Below are positions 17,512 through 26,206 of a DNA stretch of 44,634 nt, piece after piece (the first letter of the stretch is position 1; each line of letters opens with the position of its first letter). The notes beneath the pieces were generated by a model that did no database searches, had not been told where the DNA came from, and saw only the letters and a list, made by a program, of their open reading frames with translations. The position numbers were made by a program, and so were the translations under genes. The stretch covers positions 1 to 44,634 of the forward strand of contig JAJYUL010000015.1 of the NCBI GenBank assembly GCA_021792555.1. The letters are read 5' to 3'. Source of the stretch: Pseudomonadota bacterium (GTDB lineage: Bacteria; Pseudomonadota; Gammaproteobacteria; Steroidobacterales; Steroidobacteraceae).

Positions 17512-18408
17512 TCACAGACCGCGCGTGCAGGCCTCGACGAAGGCGCGCAGCTTGGGCTGGTTGCGGCTCGCGCGCGGGAAATAGATGAAGATGCCGTCCT
17601 GGGCGGGCGAGTACTTCTCCAGGACCGGCTCGAGGGCGCCCTGCTCGAGGTCCGAGGCGACACTCAGCGTTGCCGTGTAGATCAGCCCCATTCCCTGCCT
17701 GGCGAGCGCGCGCAGCAGCGCCCCGTCGTTGACCAGTACAGAGCCCGGCGGGTCGATGGCGACCGCCTGCCCCTTGCGCTCGAACTCCCAGCGGTAGATG
17801 TCGCCGACCTCCGGCCTGCGGTAGCGAATGCACTCGTGCCGCGAGATGTCCTCCGGGACCTTCGGCCGGCCATGCGCCGCGAAGTAACTCGGCGCCCCGA
17901 AGACGAGCCAGCGAAACAGCCGCGAGACCCGCACCGCCACCATGTCGCGGTCGATGTACTCCCCGATGCGCACGCCCGCATCGTAGCCGGCGCCCACGAG
18001 GCTTCCGTGATCATCCTCGACGGTGATCTCGACACGCACCGCCGGATACGCGCGGCGGAACACCGGCAGCACGGGCTCGATGACGTACGCGACCGCGAAG
18101 CGCTGCACCAGCAGCCGCAGCGTGCCGCTCGGCTGTGCGCCCATCTGCAGCAGCTCATCGAGCGACTCGGTGATGGCATCGGTGGCCGGTCCCACCCGGC
18201 CGAGCAGGCGCTCGCCCGCCTCGGTGAGCGCGACCGAGCGGGTCGTGCGGTGGAACAGCGGCAGCCCGAGCCGCCGCTCCAGCGCCTGCACGGCCTGGCT
18301 CACGGCCCCCGGGGTGACGCCAAGTCCGTTGGCCGCCTTGCGGAAACTGCCGTAGCGGGCGACGGCGAGGAATTCGGACAGACCGACGAAGGCGTCATTG
18401 CGCGGCAC
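17512..18408 (-). CDS. LysR-family transcriptional regulator
   Basis: 298 residues, standard LTTR size. The N-terminal winged HTH is clear: LSEFLAVARYGSFRKAANGLGVTPGAVSQAVQALERRLGLPLFHRTTRSVALTEAG in several consecutive family-typical segments (about 10-65), followed by a two-lobe substrate-binding domain (about 92-295). The start is a GTG at 18408. It diverges from an aldo-keto reductase gene over 124 bp, the usual LysR layout, so it probably controls the AKR-SDR pair and itself. A candidate T-N11-A site lies at 18438-18452. The effector is unknown, and no link to the surrounding sugar operator was seen. Confidence 0.93.
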   Translation of the reverse strand: MPRNDAFVGLSEFLAVARYGSFRKAANGLGVTPGAVSQAVQALERRLGLPLFHRTTRSVALTEAGERLLGRVGPATDAITESLDELLQMGAQPSGTLRLLVQRFAVAYVIEPVLPVFRRAYPAVRVEITVEDDHGSLVGAGYDAGVRIGEYIDRDMVAVRVSRLFRWLVFGAPSYFAAHGRPKVPEDISRHECIRYRRPEVGDIYRWEFERKGQAVAIDPPGSVLVNDGALLRALARQGMGLIYTATLSVASDLEQGALEPVLEKYSPAQDGIFIYFPRASRNQPKLRAFVEACTRGL

Positions 18409-18437
18409 GGGCCAGTCCCGGCAGAAGGGACCGACAA

Positions 18438-18452
18438 TTTAGTCTGACTGAA
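18438..18452. promoter_or_regulatory. Candidate LysR-type binding site
   Basis: TTTAGTC-T-GACTGAA is a 15-bp near-perfect palindrome with one arm mismatch and contains the T-N11-A pattern of LysR boxes. It lies between the divergent LysR and AKR genes, about 30 bp from the LysR start. Confidence 0.5.
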
Positions 18453-18532
18453 CAGCGCATGCAATGAAAACTCACTTACGCAGAACAAAGCAAGGGTCTA
18501 GGCTATACGCATCCCGCTTCAGGAGACCGTCC

Positions 18533-19579
18533 ATGCGCTACCGGACACTCGGCAACACCGGCCTGCTCGTCTCGGAAATCTGCCTCGGCACCATGACCTT
18601 CGGCGGCCGCGGGTTCTGGTCGGCGATCGGCGGTCTCGACCAGTCGCTCGCCGACCGCATCGTCGGGCGCGCGCTCGATGCCGGAGTGAACTTCATCGAC
18701 ACGGCCGACGTGTACTCCGAGGGCCTCTCCGAGGAGATCACCGGCCGCGCGATACGCAACAGCGCCCGCTCCCGCAGCGACCTGGTGCTCGCCACCAAGG
18801 TGTTCGGCCCGACCGGCCCGGGGGCGAACGACCGCGGCGCCTCGCGCGGCCACATCATGGATGGGATCAAGGCGAGCCTGAAGCGCCTCGGCACCGACTA
18901 CGTCGACCTCTATCAGATCCACGCGCTCGATCAGATCACTCCCCTGGAGGAAACCCTGCGCGCGCTCGAGGACCTGGTGCGCCAGGGCCACGTCCGCTAC
19001 GTGGGCGTGTCCAACTGGTCGGCCTGGGCGCTCATGAAGGCCCTCGGCATCGCCGAGCGGCACGGCTGGGTGCGGCCCGCGATGCTGCAGGCCTACTACT
19101 CCATCGCCGGGCGCGATCTCGAGCGCGAGATCGTGCCGCTGCTCGAGAGCGAGCGGGTCGGGCTGATGGTGTGGAGCCCGCTCGCCGGCGGCCTGCTCTC
19201 GGGGAAGTTCACCCGCAGCGGCGAGGGTCCCGCCGGCGCGCGCCGCGCCAGCTTCGATTTCCCGCCGGTGAACCGCGAGCGGCTGTTCGACTGCGTCGAT
19301 GTCATGCGCAAGATCGCCGAGGCCCGCGGCGTCTCGGTGGCGCGCATCGCGCTCGCCTACGTGCTCGCCAAGCCGTTCGTGACCTCCGTGATCATCGGTG
19401 CGAAGACCCTGGAGCAGCTCGAGGACAATCTCGCCGCCGCCGCCGTGCGGCTGAGCGGCGCGGAGCTTGCCGAGCTCGACGCCGTGAGCGCGCTGCCGCC
19501 GGAGTACCCGGGCTGGATGATCGAGTTTCAGCATCAGCGCTCGCGGCTGCCGGAAGACAAGCCGCAGGAGAAGAAGTAG
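18533..19579 (+). CDS. Aldo/keto reductase
   Basis: 348 residues from an ATG at 18533 with AGGAG at 18521. A (beta/alpha)8 NADPH-dependent reductase of the YajO/PdxI-like bacterial AKR type that reduces aldehydes or ketones. The catalytic tetrad is complete: Asp56 and Tyr61 in FIDTADVYSEG, Lys89 in LATKVFG, and His130 in YQIHALD. The cofactor site near the C-terminus, SVIIGAKTLEQLEDN, is family-typical. It is followed after 48 bp by an SDR gene on the same strand, so the two probably form an operon controlled by the divergent LysR. The substrate is unknown. Confidence 0.93.
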   Translation: MRYRTLGNTGLLVSEICLGTMTFGGRGFWSAIGGLDQSLADRIVGRALDAGVNFIDTADVYSEGLSEEITGRAIRNSARSRSDLVLATKVFGPTGPGANDRGASRGHIMDGIKASLKRLGTDYVDLYQIHALDQITPLEETLRALEDLVRQGHVRYVGVSNWSAWALMKALGIAERHGWVRPAMLQAYYSIAGRDLEREIVPLLESERVGLMVWSPLAGGLLSGKFTRSGEGPAGARRASFDFPPVNRERLFDCVDVMRKIAEARGVSVARIALAYVLAKPFVTSVIIGAKTLEQLEDNLAAAAVRLSGAELAELDAVSALPPEYPGWMIEFQHQRSRLPEDKPQEKK

Positions 19580-19627
19580 CACGCACTCCGGCCGGTGCGC
19601 CCCGCCAGAGCCCAAGGAGGAAACCCC

Positions 19628-20476
19628 ATGACTCACGCAACGAAAGTCTGGTTCATCACCGGCGTCTCGCGCGGCTTCGGCAAAGCGCTCGCCGAGACTC
19701 TGCTCGCAGAGGGCGCAACCGTGATCGGCACGACCCGCAGCGGATCGGCGCCGATCGACCCCGCGCAGGGCGCTCTCACGGTCCTGCCGCTCGAGATCAC
19801 CGATCCGCGCGCCGTGCGGCAGACCATCGATGCCGCGTACCGGCTCGGGCGGGTCGACGTCATCGTCAACAATGCCGGCTACGGACTGCTCAGCTCCGTG
19901 GAAGAGGCGACGGAAGCGGACATCGCCCACCTGTTCGAGGTCAACTTCCACGGCCCCCGCCGCGTGATCCAGGCGGCGCTGCCCCATCTGCGGGCCCAGC
20001 GCTCGGGACACATCGTCAACATCACCTCGATCGCCGGCCTGGCGCCGTCGGCCGGCTCCGGCTACTACGCGGCGGCGAAGATGGCGGTCGAAGGCATGTC
20101 GCAAAGCCTCGCCCAGGAGCTCGCGCCGCTCGGTATCCGCGTGACTCTCGTCGAGCCGGGCGCATTCCGCACCGACTTCCTCTCGGAGCATTCGATCCGC
20201 CGCAGCGGCGGGGCGGGCCTGGCCGATTACGCCGCCACCGCAGGGGCCGCCCGGGAGCGTCTCGCGGCGATGGCCGGCAAGCAGCCCGGGGATCCGGCGC
20301 GCGCGGCGGCGGCCATCATCGAGGCGGTCCGCTCCGATGCGCCGCCTCTGCACCTGGTGCTCGGGCCGGACGCCTATCAGCGCACCCGCGAGATGCTCCA
20401 GGCCTTCTCGGCAACGCTCGAGGCGTGGAAGCACGTGAGCCTCGGCACGGATTTCGGGCGCGGCTCGGCGAGCTGA
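19628..20476 (+). CDS. Short-chain dehydrogenase/reductase
   Basis: 282 residues from an ATG at 19628 with an AAGGAGG ribosome-binding site at 19614. A classical SDR: nucleotide-binding TGVSRGFG (11-18), NNAGYG near 83, catalytic Ser in NITSIAG, and the YxxxK pair in GYYAAAKMAVEG. The Rossmann fold and PGAFRTDF segment are typical of the family that oxidises or reduces secondary alcohols with NAD(P)H. It is downstream of the aldo-keto reductase and converges with the minus-strand 2OG oxygenase across 33 bp. Specific substrate unknown. Confidence 0.93.
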   Translation: MTHATKVWFITGVSRGFGKALAETLLAEGATVIGTTRSGSAPIDPAQGALTVLPLEITDPRAVRQTIDAAYRLGRVDVIVNNAGYGLLSSVEEATEADIAHLFEVNFHGPRRVIQAALPHLRAQRSGHIVNITSIAGLAPSAGSGYYAAAKMAVEGMSQSLAQELAPLGIRVTLVEPGAFRTDFLSEHSIRRSGGAGLADYAATAGAARERLAAMAGKQPGDPARAAAAIIEAVRSDAPPLHLVLGPDAYQRTREMLQAFSATLEAWKHVSLGTDFGRGSAS

Positions 20477-20509
20477 CGGGGTGCGCCAGGGACTGAGGAT
20501 CGGCGCGGC

Positions 20510-21151
20510 CTAGGCTGCCTCGCCGCCGCTCGCCGCATTGGCATTGAAGGCGATGCAGATGCGCGGCTCATCGCCGCAGTGCGGCTCGACGTAATGCTCC
20601 ATCCAGCACGGGAACAACACCAGCAGGCCCTCGCTCGGGGCAAGCTGGATGTCGCAGTGGCCGTTCGGCACCGGACCCTTGACCGCGCTGTGCAGCACGC
20701 CCGGCCGCGGATCGCGGAACACCAGCGCGCCGGAGCCTCTCGGCACCCTGAGGTAGAACGACCCCGACAAGAGCGATCCCTCGTGCATGTGCAGGAAGTT
20801 GAATCCCCCGCGGTCATGCATGTTGATCCAGGACTGGAGTGTGAAGCGCTGCTTGCCGAGCCCCATCTCACCGAGCGCCCGCTCGCACGAGAGCGCGACC
20901 GCCTGGCGCAGCGGGGCGAGAATCGGCTGCTCGAGCACCGTCATGCCCTGACTGTTCCAGCCGCTGCGATTGGTGCGCCCCGCGGGCGTGGGCTGCTCGG
21001 CGCGCAACGCCTGCACCCACGCGACCCACTCGGCGAGCCGCGGCTGCAGCGCCACGAGGCGCGCCTGCCAGATCCGGGTCGGGAACAGATCGTAGGACTC
21101 GAGCGCGGCAGCGCCGCCGCCTGAGGCACCGCCCGGCGAGGTGGAACTCAC
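20510..21151 (-). CDS. 2OG-Fe(II) oxygenase, last gene of the glycosidase operon
   Basis: 213 residues from a GTG at 21151 whose GTGA overlaps the GH31 stop codon, so translation is probably coupled. The protein matches the 2OG-FeII_Oxy_5/TIGR02466 type: SWINMHDRGGFNFLHMHEGSLLSGSFYLRVP carries the HxH iron-binding pair (in separate segments, no HxD), then LVFRDPRP, then LLVLFPCWMEHYVEP with the distal His and ERICIAFN-like RICIAFN with the 2-oxoglutarate Arg. No signal peptide, so cytoplasmic, unlike the four exported hydrolases. Family members are hydroxylases of unknown substrate that often sit in TonB-receptor carbohydrate loci. Coupling to a GH31 lipoprotein gene is notable. Confidence 0.85.
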   Translation of the reverse strand: MSSTSPGGASGGGAAALESYDLFPTRIWQARLVALQPRLAEWVAWVQALRAEQPTPAGRTNRSGWNSQGMTVLEQPILAPLRQAVALSCERALGEMGLGKQRFTLQSWINMHDRGGFNFLHMHEGSLLSGSFYLRVPRGSGALVFRDPRPGVLHSAVKGPVPNGHCDIQLAPSEGLLVLFPCWMEHYVEPHCGDEPRICIAFNANAASGGEAA

Positions 21152-23928
21152 CGCCACGTGATCACCACCTCGTTGCGGATGCTGTGCGCCGGAACACGAA
21201 TGCGCGCCAGGCGGCGCGCGGCGTCCCAGCGGACCGCCTGCACGCTGCGTCCATCGATGGTGAGCGAAGAGGGCCGGTGCCGCGTATGGATGCCGAGCGC
21301 ATAGCCGCGCACCGCCAGCTGGCCCTGATACGTCCCGCGCGTCGGCCCGATGATCAGCCGGTGCCGCCCGCCCCGCGTGCGGTACACGATGGGCGTCAGC
21401 GCATACTGGCCCTTGCGGTAGTCGAACGACACGCCGTCGTCCTGGTACAGATCGAACCGCCCGCTGCCCGACCCGAACACCTGCAGCACGAGCGGATCGA
21501 GCGGCTTGGCATCGGAGTAGGCGCTCGGCTCCTGCTCGGGAATCACCGCGCCGGCGCGCACGAACACCGGAGTGTCGCTCACCCGGTAGCGCGCGGTGTA
21601 GGTCTTGCCGCCCGCGTAGTGCTTGCCCGTGAAGAACTCGAGCCACTTGCCCGGGGGCAGATAGACCGCGCGCACCCCGCTCTTGTCCAACACCGGCGCG
21701 ACGAGCAGGTCAGCGCCGAGGAAATACTCGTGCGGGTGACGGTAGGCCTGCGGACCCTGCACGCCCTCCAGATACAGCGGCCGCATGATCGGCAGGGCCC
21801 GCCGGTGCGCGACCCACGCGTAGGTGTAGAGATACGGAATGAGTTCGGTATGCAGCGTGAAGTACCGGCGCATCAGCGACACGCCGCGCGACCCGTAGGT
21901 CCACGGCATGCGCAGGTTGCCCTCGAACGGGTTCTCGTGCGCGCTGTGCATGCGCAGCAGCGGGCCGAAGGCGCCGAACTCGATCCAGCGCGCGTAGAGC
22001 GGGAAAGGAATCTTGCCGCCGTGGAACCCGCCGATGTCATGGCTGATGTAATCGATCAGCTCATTGCCGCCCCGGGCCGAGAAGGCGACCTCATACGCCA
22101 GCACCGGCCACTCGGAGTAGGTGTCGCCGGTGAAGAACCCCGGATAGCGCTCGCTGCCCCAGCCGCCGTAGCGCGCCAGGATGAACGCGCGCCCGCCCGT
22201 CTCGCGCTCGGTGGCGCGATAGTACAGCTCGTTGGTCCACAGCTGCGGATTCAGCCCCGGCATGCGCGCCGCGCCGCTGCCGCCGTCGACCCACCAGAAG
22301 TTCACGCCCTCGTGCACGAGCGGCGCATGCAGGTCGCGCATGAACACGCTCGCCTGCAGGTGGTTGGCGAGATTGAAGCGGATGGGCGGCGGCGGCGGGA
22401 CGTTGCGGATCGCGGTCGGCCCGAATAGCAGCCCGCCGCCGCGCGCTCCGGCCTGCACGCGCAAGGCGATCTCGTTGACCTTGCCGGGCGCGAGCGTGTT
22501 CGAGATGTCCGCGTAGGTAAGCCGCTGCGGCCACTGCACGTGGCTGTGCGGCACCCGCTTGCCGTTGACGAACAGCTGATAGGAGTGCTCCACGCCGCCG
22601 AGATACAGATACAAATGCCGCGGCATGGTGGCGGGCACCTGCACGGTGGCGCGGTACCAGGCGGTGCCGTTGCTCCCGCGCAGCAGCTGCGAGCGCCATG
22701 TGAATCCCACGCGCACCGGCCGCCAGCGCACCGCGCTCGCCTCGCCCGGCGTGTACGGGCCGGCGCTGAACTGCCACAGCCCGGACAGGTCGAGATCGAA
22801 GGTCGGCTGCGGCGGCAGCGGCCGGCCGAGATCGTGTAGCACCTCGGGCGCATGGCTGTCGTGGTAGGACAGGCCCGATTCCTCGGTGTTGGCGTAGCCG
22901 GGGTGGTCGTTCAGCGCGAGCTTGAAGCCATGGCCGTGCAGCCAGCGCATGAAGCGGCGCGGATGGGGGATGAGCGGACTCCAGTCGTAGCCGCCGTCCC
23001 AGCCATAGTTGTGCCAGCCGAAATCGAGCACCAGCGTGTCGACCGGAATGTGCTCGCTGCGCAGCCGCTCGAGCTCGCGTTTGATGTGCCGCTCGCCGTA
23101 GCGCGCGAAGGCCGGATTGCGCACCACGGGGGAGTCGGGGAAGTACTCGAAGTTCAGGTCCGTCACCATCGGCCCGAGCACGTAGCGCGGGATCATGGGC
23201 ACGGGCCCGCAGAGCTCGGCGTACTCGCGCAGCGCGCGCCGGTAATGCGCGCCGTAGGCGAACAGATACCAGTCCTGATCTTGGGCCGGCGCGCGCGGCT
23301 CGATCCAGGTGTGCTCGGCATTCCACACCGGCGTGCCGCTGTCGTTGATCAGCCCGTAGCCCGAGCGGCTGAGCAGCCCCGGCTGCGCGGGCGCGAGCGG
23401 CACATCAATCCCCGGAATGATGTCGTGCACGGGGCTCTCGAGGTCGGAGTTGCCGGGCGGCAGATTGGCCCGGCTCACGTTGTCGAGCGAGTAGGTCAGG
23501 CCGCCGAGGTTCAGCGGATCGCGCTGACCCGGGCGCCAGCTGTGCGCCGCGCCCGGCGCGCCCTTCCAGGTGACCTCGAGATTGCCCGGGGTGAAGCGGC
23601 CCGAATGCAGCCGGTAACGCACCGTCAGCGCATCGCTCGCGGCGAACATCCACCCGCCCTGCTGCCAGAGGCGCACCGTCACGCTCGGCCAGTGCCGCTT
23701 CTCGATGACCACCGAGGGGGCGTTGACGAACCGGCCGTCCGGCGAGTACTCCATGCGCACCAGCGAGGGGGTGAGGAATTCGAAGCGAGCCTTGCCGGCC
23801 ACGACCGCCGAGCCGTGCTGCACCGGTCCGCGCGCGCATGCCGCAAGCAGCAGTGCGGCCATGCCGGCCGCCGCGATGCCGAGGCTCCGCAGGCCGCCCA
23901 GAGTCGTTCGTTGCGCCGCTGCGCTCAT
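21148..23928 (-). CDS. GH31 alpha-glucosidase-like lipoprotein with inserted beta-sandwich domain
   Basis: 926 residues. A lipoprotein signal ends at the lipobox LAAC with Cys31, so it is probably lipid-anchored in the envelope. GH31 motifs: LDFGWHNYGWDGG near 301-313, FWWVDGG at 544-550 with the likely nucleophile Asp548, GDTYSEW at 601-607 with the likely acid/base Asp602, and SHDIGGF at 629-635. Between about 377 and 515 an extra domain (LSGLWQFSAGP, AWYRATVQVP, YLYLGGVEHSYQLFVNGKRV) resembles the sugar-binding sandwich of GH2 enzymes, which is unusual inside a GH31 barrel. The ATG at 23928 overlaps the GH65 stop (ATGA) and has GGAGGG upstream. It likely releases glucose from alpha-linked oligosaccharides. 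Confidence 0.9.
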   Translation of the reverse strand: MSAAAQRTTLGGLRSLGIAAAGMAALLLAACARGPVQHGSAVVAGKARFEFLTPSLVRMEYSPDGRFVNAPSVVIEKRHWPSVTVRLWQQGGWMFAASDALTVRYRLHSGRFTPGNLEVTWKGAPGAAHSWRPGQRDPLNLGGLTYSLDNVSRANLPPGNSDLESPVHDIIPGIDVPLAPAQPGLLSRSGYGLINDSGTPVWNAEHTWIEPRAPAQDQDWYLFAYGAHYRRALREYAELCGPVPMIPRYVLGPMVTDLNFEYFPDSPVVRNPAFARYGERHIKRELERLRSEHIPVDTLVLDFGWHNYGWDGGYDWSPLIPHPRRFMRWLHGHGFKLALNDHPGYANTEESGLSYHDSHAPEVLHDLGRPLPPQPTFDLDLSGLWQFSAGPYTPGEASAVRWRPVRVGFTWRSQLLRGSNGTAWYRATVQVPATMPRHLYLYLGGVEHSYQLFVNGKRVPHSHVQWPQRLTYADISNTLAPGKVNEIALRVQAGARGGGLLFGPTAIRNVPPPPPIRFNLANHLQASVFMRDLHAPLVHEGVNFWWVDGGSGAARMPGLNPQLWTNELYYRATERETGGRAFILARYGGWGSERYPGFFTGDTYSEWPVLAYEVAFSARGGNELIDYISHDIGGFHGGKIPFPLYARWIEFGAFGPLLRMHSAHENPFEGNLRMPWTYGSRGVSLMRRYFTLHTELIPYLYTYAWVAHRRALPIMRPLYLEGVQGPQAYRHPHEYFLGADLLVAPVLDKSGVRAVYLPPGKWLEFFTGKHYAGGKTYTARYRVSDTPVFVRAGAVIPEQEPSAYSDAKPLDPLVLQVFGSGSGRFDLYQDDGVSFDYRKGQYALTPIVYRTRGGRHRLIIGPTRGTYQGQLAVRGYALGIHTRHRPSSLTIDGRSVQAVRWDAARRLARIRVPAHSIRNEVVITWR

Positions 23929-26204
23929 AGCACCCTCCGTTTCAGCCGCACCGCACCGTTCGCGCCGCGCGTGAGAGTGATATCGAGGCGCCGGCCCCGA
24001 AAACTCACCTCACGCAGCGTCACGGATCGCCAGCCGCGCGGCAAAACCGGAGTGTACGCGTCCACGAGCCCTCTGGGGCGAATGCGCAGGCCCGTTAGGC
24101 CGTAGATCAGACTCTGCAGATAGCCGCCCGAGCCCGTCAGGAACGGCCCGACGTTATTGGTCGCCGTCTCGGTGCGCACGTTGAAAGGCGGTTTGAGCGT
24201 GCCGCCGGTCAGGTAGAGCGCCAGACGCCGTCCAGCCTCGGCGCCGCGACCGACCTCGGCGGCGGCGGCCACGCACGGCAGAATCCCCATGCTCACCGCA
24301 GCCACGCGGCTCGAGGGAATGGGCCTCACCGCGTAGTCGTAATCGCCCCGGGCGAGAGCTGCGGACAGGGGCAGATCGAGTGCGGGCAGGAACAGCAGCG
24401 GCAGCGGGCCGCCGCCGAAGGCCGTGCTGCCGGCCGCGGCGGCGGCGCGGGAGAGCTGATACGGCAGATGATGACCTCCGCCCGGAGCGAGCGGAATGTC
24501 CATCGCGCCGGCAATGCGGCGCCAGCGCGGATCGGCGCGCTTGCCGAGCACCCGCGCGGCAGAGGTGGCGATGCGCAGCGCCTTGGCCGCCACCATGTTC
24601 GTGAAGGTGTCGTTCGGTATGTCGCCGTGCGCCTCGGACACCGACGTCACGTGCAGGATGCCGTAGCGGCCGGTGCGCGCGTCATAGCTCGCACGGCTCG
24701 CAAAGAAACGGGCCACCGCGCGGATCACCGGCCAGCCGTGCGCACGCAGCCATGCTCGGTCGAGCGTGGCCAGGTAGTACTGCCATTGCGCGATCGCAAT
24801 CTCCGCGTTGACGTGGATCTCGCTTTCGGAGAGCGCGTACGCCGAGTACGGCGTCTGATCGCTGCCGTTGTACGGATCGGACTCCCAGGGATACATCGCC
24901 CCGGCGTAGCCATGCGCGCGGGCGCGCGCCTCGGCCGCCGCCAGCGTGCGCTCGCGGAACGCGAGCAGCGAACGGGCGCGCCGCGGATGCAGCAGCAGCA
25001 ACGCCGGATACACCCAGGTGTCACTGTCCCAGAACACGTGCCCGGCATAGCAGAGCGTCAGCCCGCAGGGGCCGACCGCCCAGCCCGTATCCGGCGTGGT
25101 ATTCGCCAACAGGTAGTAAAGCGCCGAGTGCGCCACCTGCTGGGCCTTGGGGTCACCGTCGATCACGATGTCCGCCCGCCACAGCCCGTGCCACGCGGCG
25201 CGCTGCTGCGCCCACAGCGCGGCAAAGCCCTGCGCGCGCGCGGCGCGCACGCGGCGCAGATCGCGGGCCGCGCTCCCGCCCCATCCTGCACGCGAGACGG
25301 CCGCGAACTTGGTGAACGTGTACGTCCGTCCCCGCTCGACCTGCAGGCTCACCTCGAGCGCGGGCCCTTGGCGGCCGTGCCGCACCCGCACCGCCGCGCC
25401 GGCGGGCAGCGCAACGGCGGCCGCCATGGCGACAGGCAGACTGTTGGCCGCTTTGCCCGCGAGCCACACCGTGCGCGCCGCAGCCGACCCGCCGCCGCAG
25501 CGTACGGCGACATAGCCCGGATACCACAGCGCGGCCCGATCAGGCGTGGCCGGCGGCCGGGGCGTGAGCGTCAGGCCGTGCGCGGCCAGCGCGCGATTGA
25601 CCTGCGGGCCGTCGAGGCGCGCGAGCGCGAAGCGCGGCGCATGCTCCGGCCAGACCGTCAGAGGGAAGGACAGTCTGACCCGTCCGCGGTATCGCGGAGT
25701 GATGCTCAGACGAATCACGCCGAGATGCGGTTCGGCCTCGCTGAGGAAGCTCACGACCCGCACCGCCGTCACCCGCGCATGATCGACATAACGGTAGCGT
25801 GTCGTCAGCGTCGCATCGCGCAGATCGAGCGTCTGCCGGTAGCGGCGGAAATGCGCCGCGCTGAGCGGCGCGCGGTTCAGCCACGCGGCCCCAGGGGGAT
25901 CAGGATTGAAATCGATCGCATTCCAGCCGGGCAGCAGCGCCGGACGGGCGATGTCCCCCGGCGTGCGGTCCATCAGCCCGACCATGAAGGCCTGCGTCGC
26001 AGCGGTGCCGCGCCGGGCGGTGAGTGTGGCGAGGTAACCGTTGCCGAGCATGCCCGGGAAGTAGCTCGCCAGCCCGGCGAACCCCACGCTCAGGCGGAAC
26101 CCGCCCGCGGCCCATGCGCTGCGGCCGCTCCCCGCGCAGAGCAGCGCCGCACAGACGGTTGCGCTCAGGCGGACGGGCCGCGGCCACCGGTCCGCGCGCG
26201 CCAT
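23925..26204 (-). CDS. Exported GH65-family glycosidase or phosphorylase
   Basis: 759 residues from an ATG at 26204, two bases after the previous stop. The N-terminus is a signal peptide ending near AWA/AGG (33). An N-terminal sandwich domain (about 35-300) is followed by an (alpha/alpha)6 barrel with FWDSDTWVYPALLLLHP at 391-407 and YPWESDP at 439-445. Glu524 in SVSEAHGD is the probable catalytic acid by position, followed by NDTFTNMVAAKAL. The pattern fits the GH65 hydrolase branch (acid trehalase/PGGHG-like). Because export puts it in the periplasm, hydrolysis is more plausible than phosphorolysis. It probably acts on a glucose disaccharide such as trehalose or kojibiose; this is inference. 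Confidence 0.85.
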   Translation of the reverse strand: MARADRWPRPVRLSATVCAALLCAGSGRSAWAAGGFRLSVGFAGLASYFPGMLGNGYLATLTARRGTAATQAFMVGLMDRTPGDIARPALLPGWNAIDFNPDPPGAAWLNRAPLSAAHFRRYRQTLDLRDATLTTRYRYVDHARVTAVRVVSFLSEAEPHLGVIRLSITPRYRGRVRLSFPLTVWPEHAPRFALARLDGPQVNRALAAHGLTLTPRPPATPDRAALWYPGYVAVRCGGGSAAARTVWLAGKAANSLPVAMAAAVALPAGAAVRVRHGRQGPALEVSLQVERGRTYTFTKFAAVSRAGWGGSAARDLRRVRAARAQGFAALWAQQRAAWHGLWRADIVIDGDPKAQQVAHSALYYLLANTTPDTGWAVGPCGLTLCYAGHVFWDSDTWVYPALLLLHPRRARSLLAFRERTLAAAEARARAHGYAGAMYPWESDPYNGSDQTPYSAYALSESEIHVNAEIAIAQWQYYLATLDRAWLRAHGWPVIRAVARFFASRASYDARTGRYGILHVTSVSEAHGDIPNDTFTNMVAAKALRIATSAARVLGKRADPRWRRIAGAMDIPLAPGGGHHLPYQLSRAAAAAGSTAFGGGPLPLLFLPALDLPLSAALARGDYDYAVRPIPSSRVAAVSMGILPCVAAAAEVGRGAEAGRRLALYLTGGTLKPPFNVRTETATNNVGPFLTGSGGYLQSLIYGLTGLRIRPRGLVDAYTPVLPRGWRSVTLREVSFRGRRLDITLTRGANGAVRLKRRVL

Positions 26205-26206
26205 GG

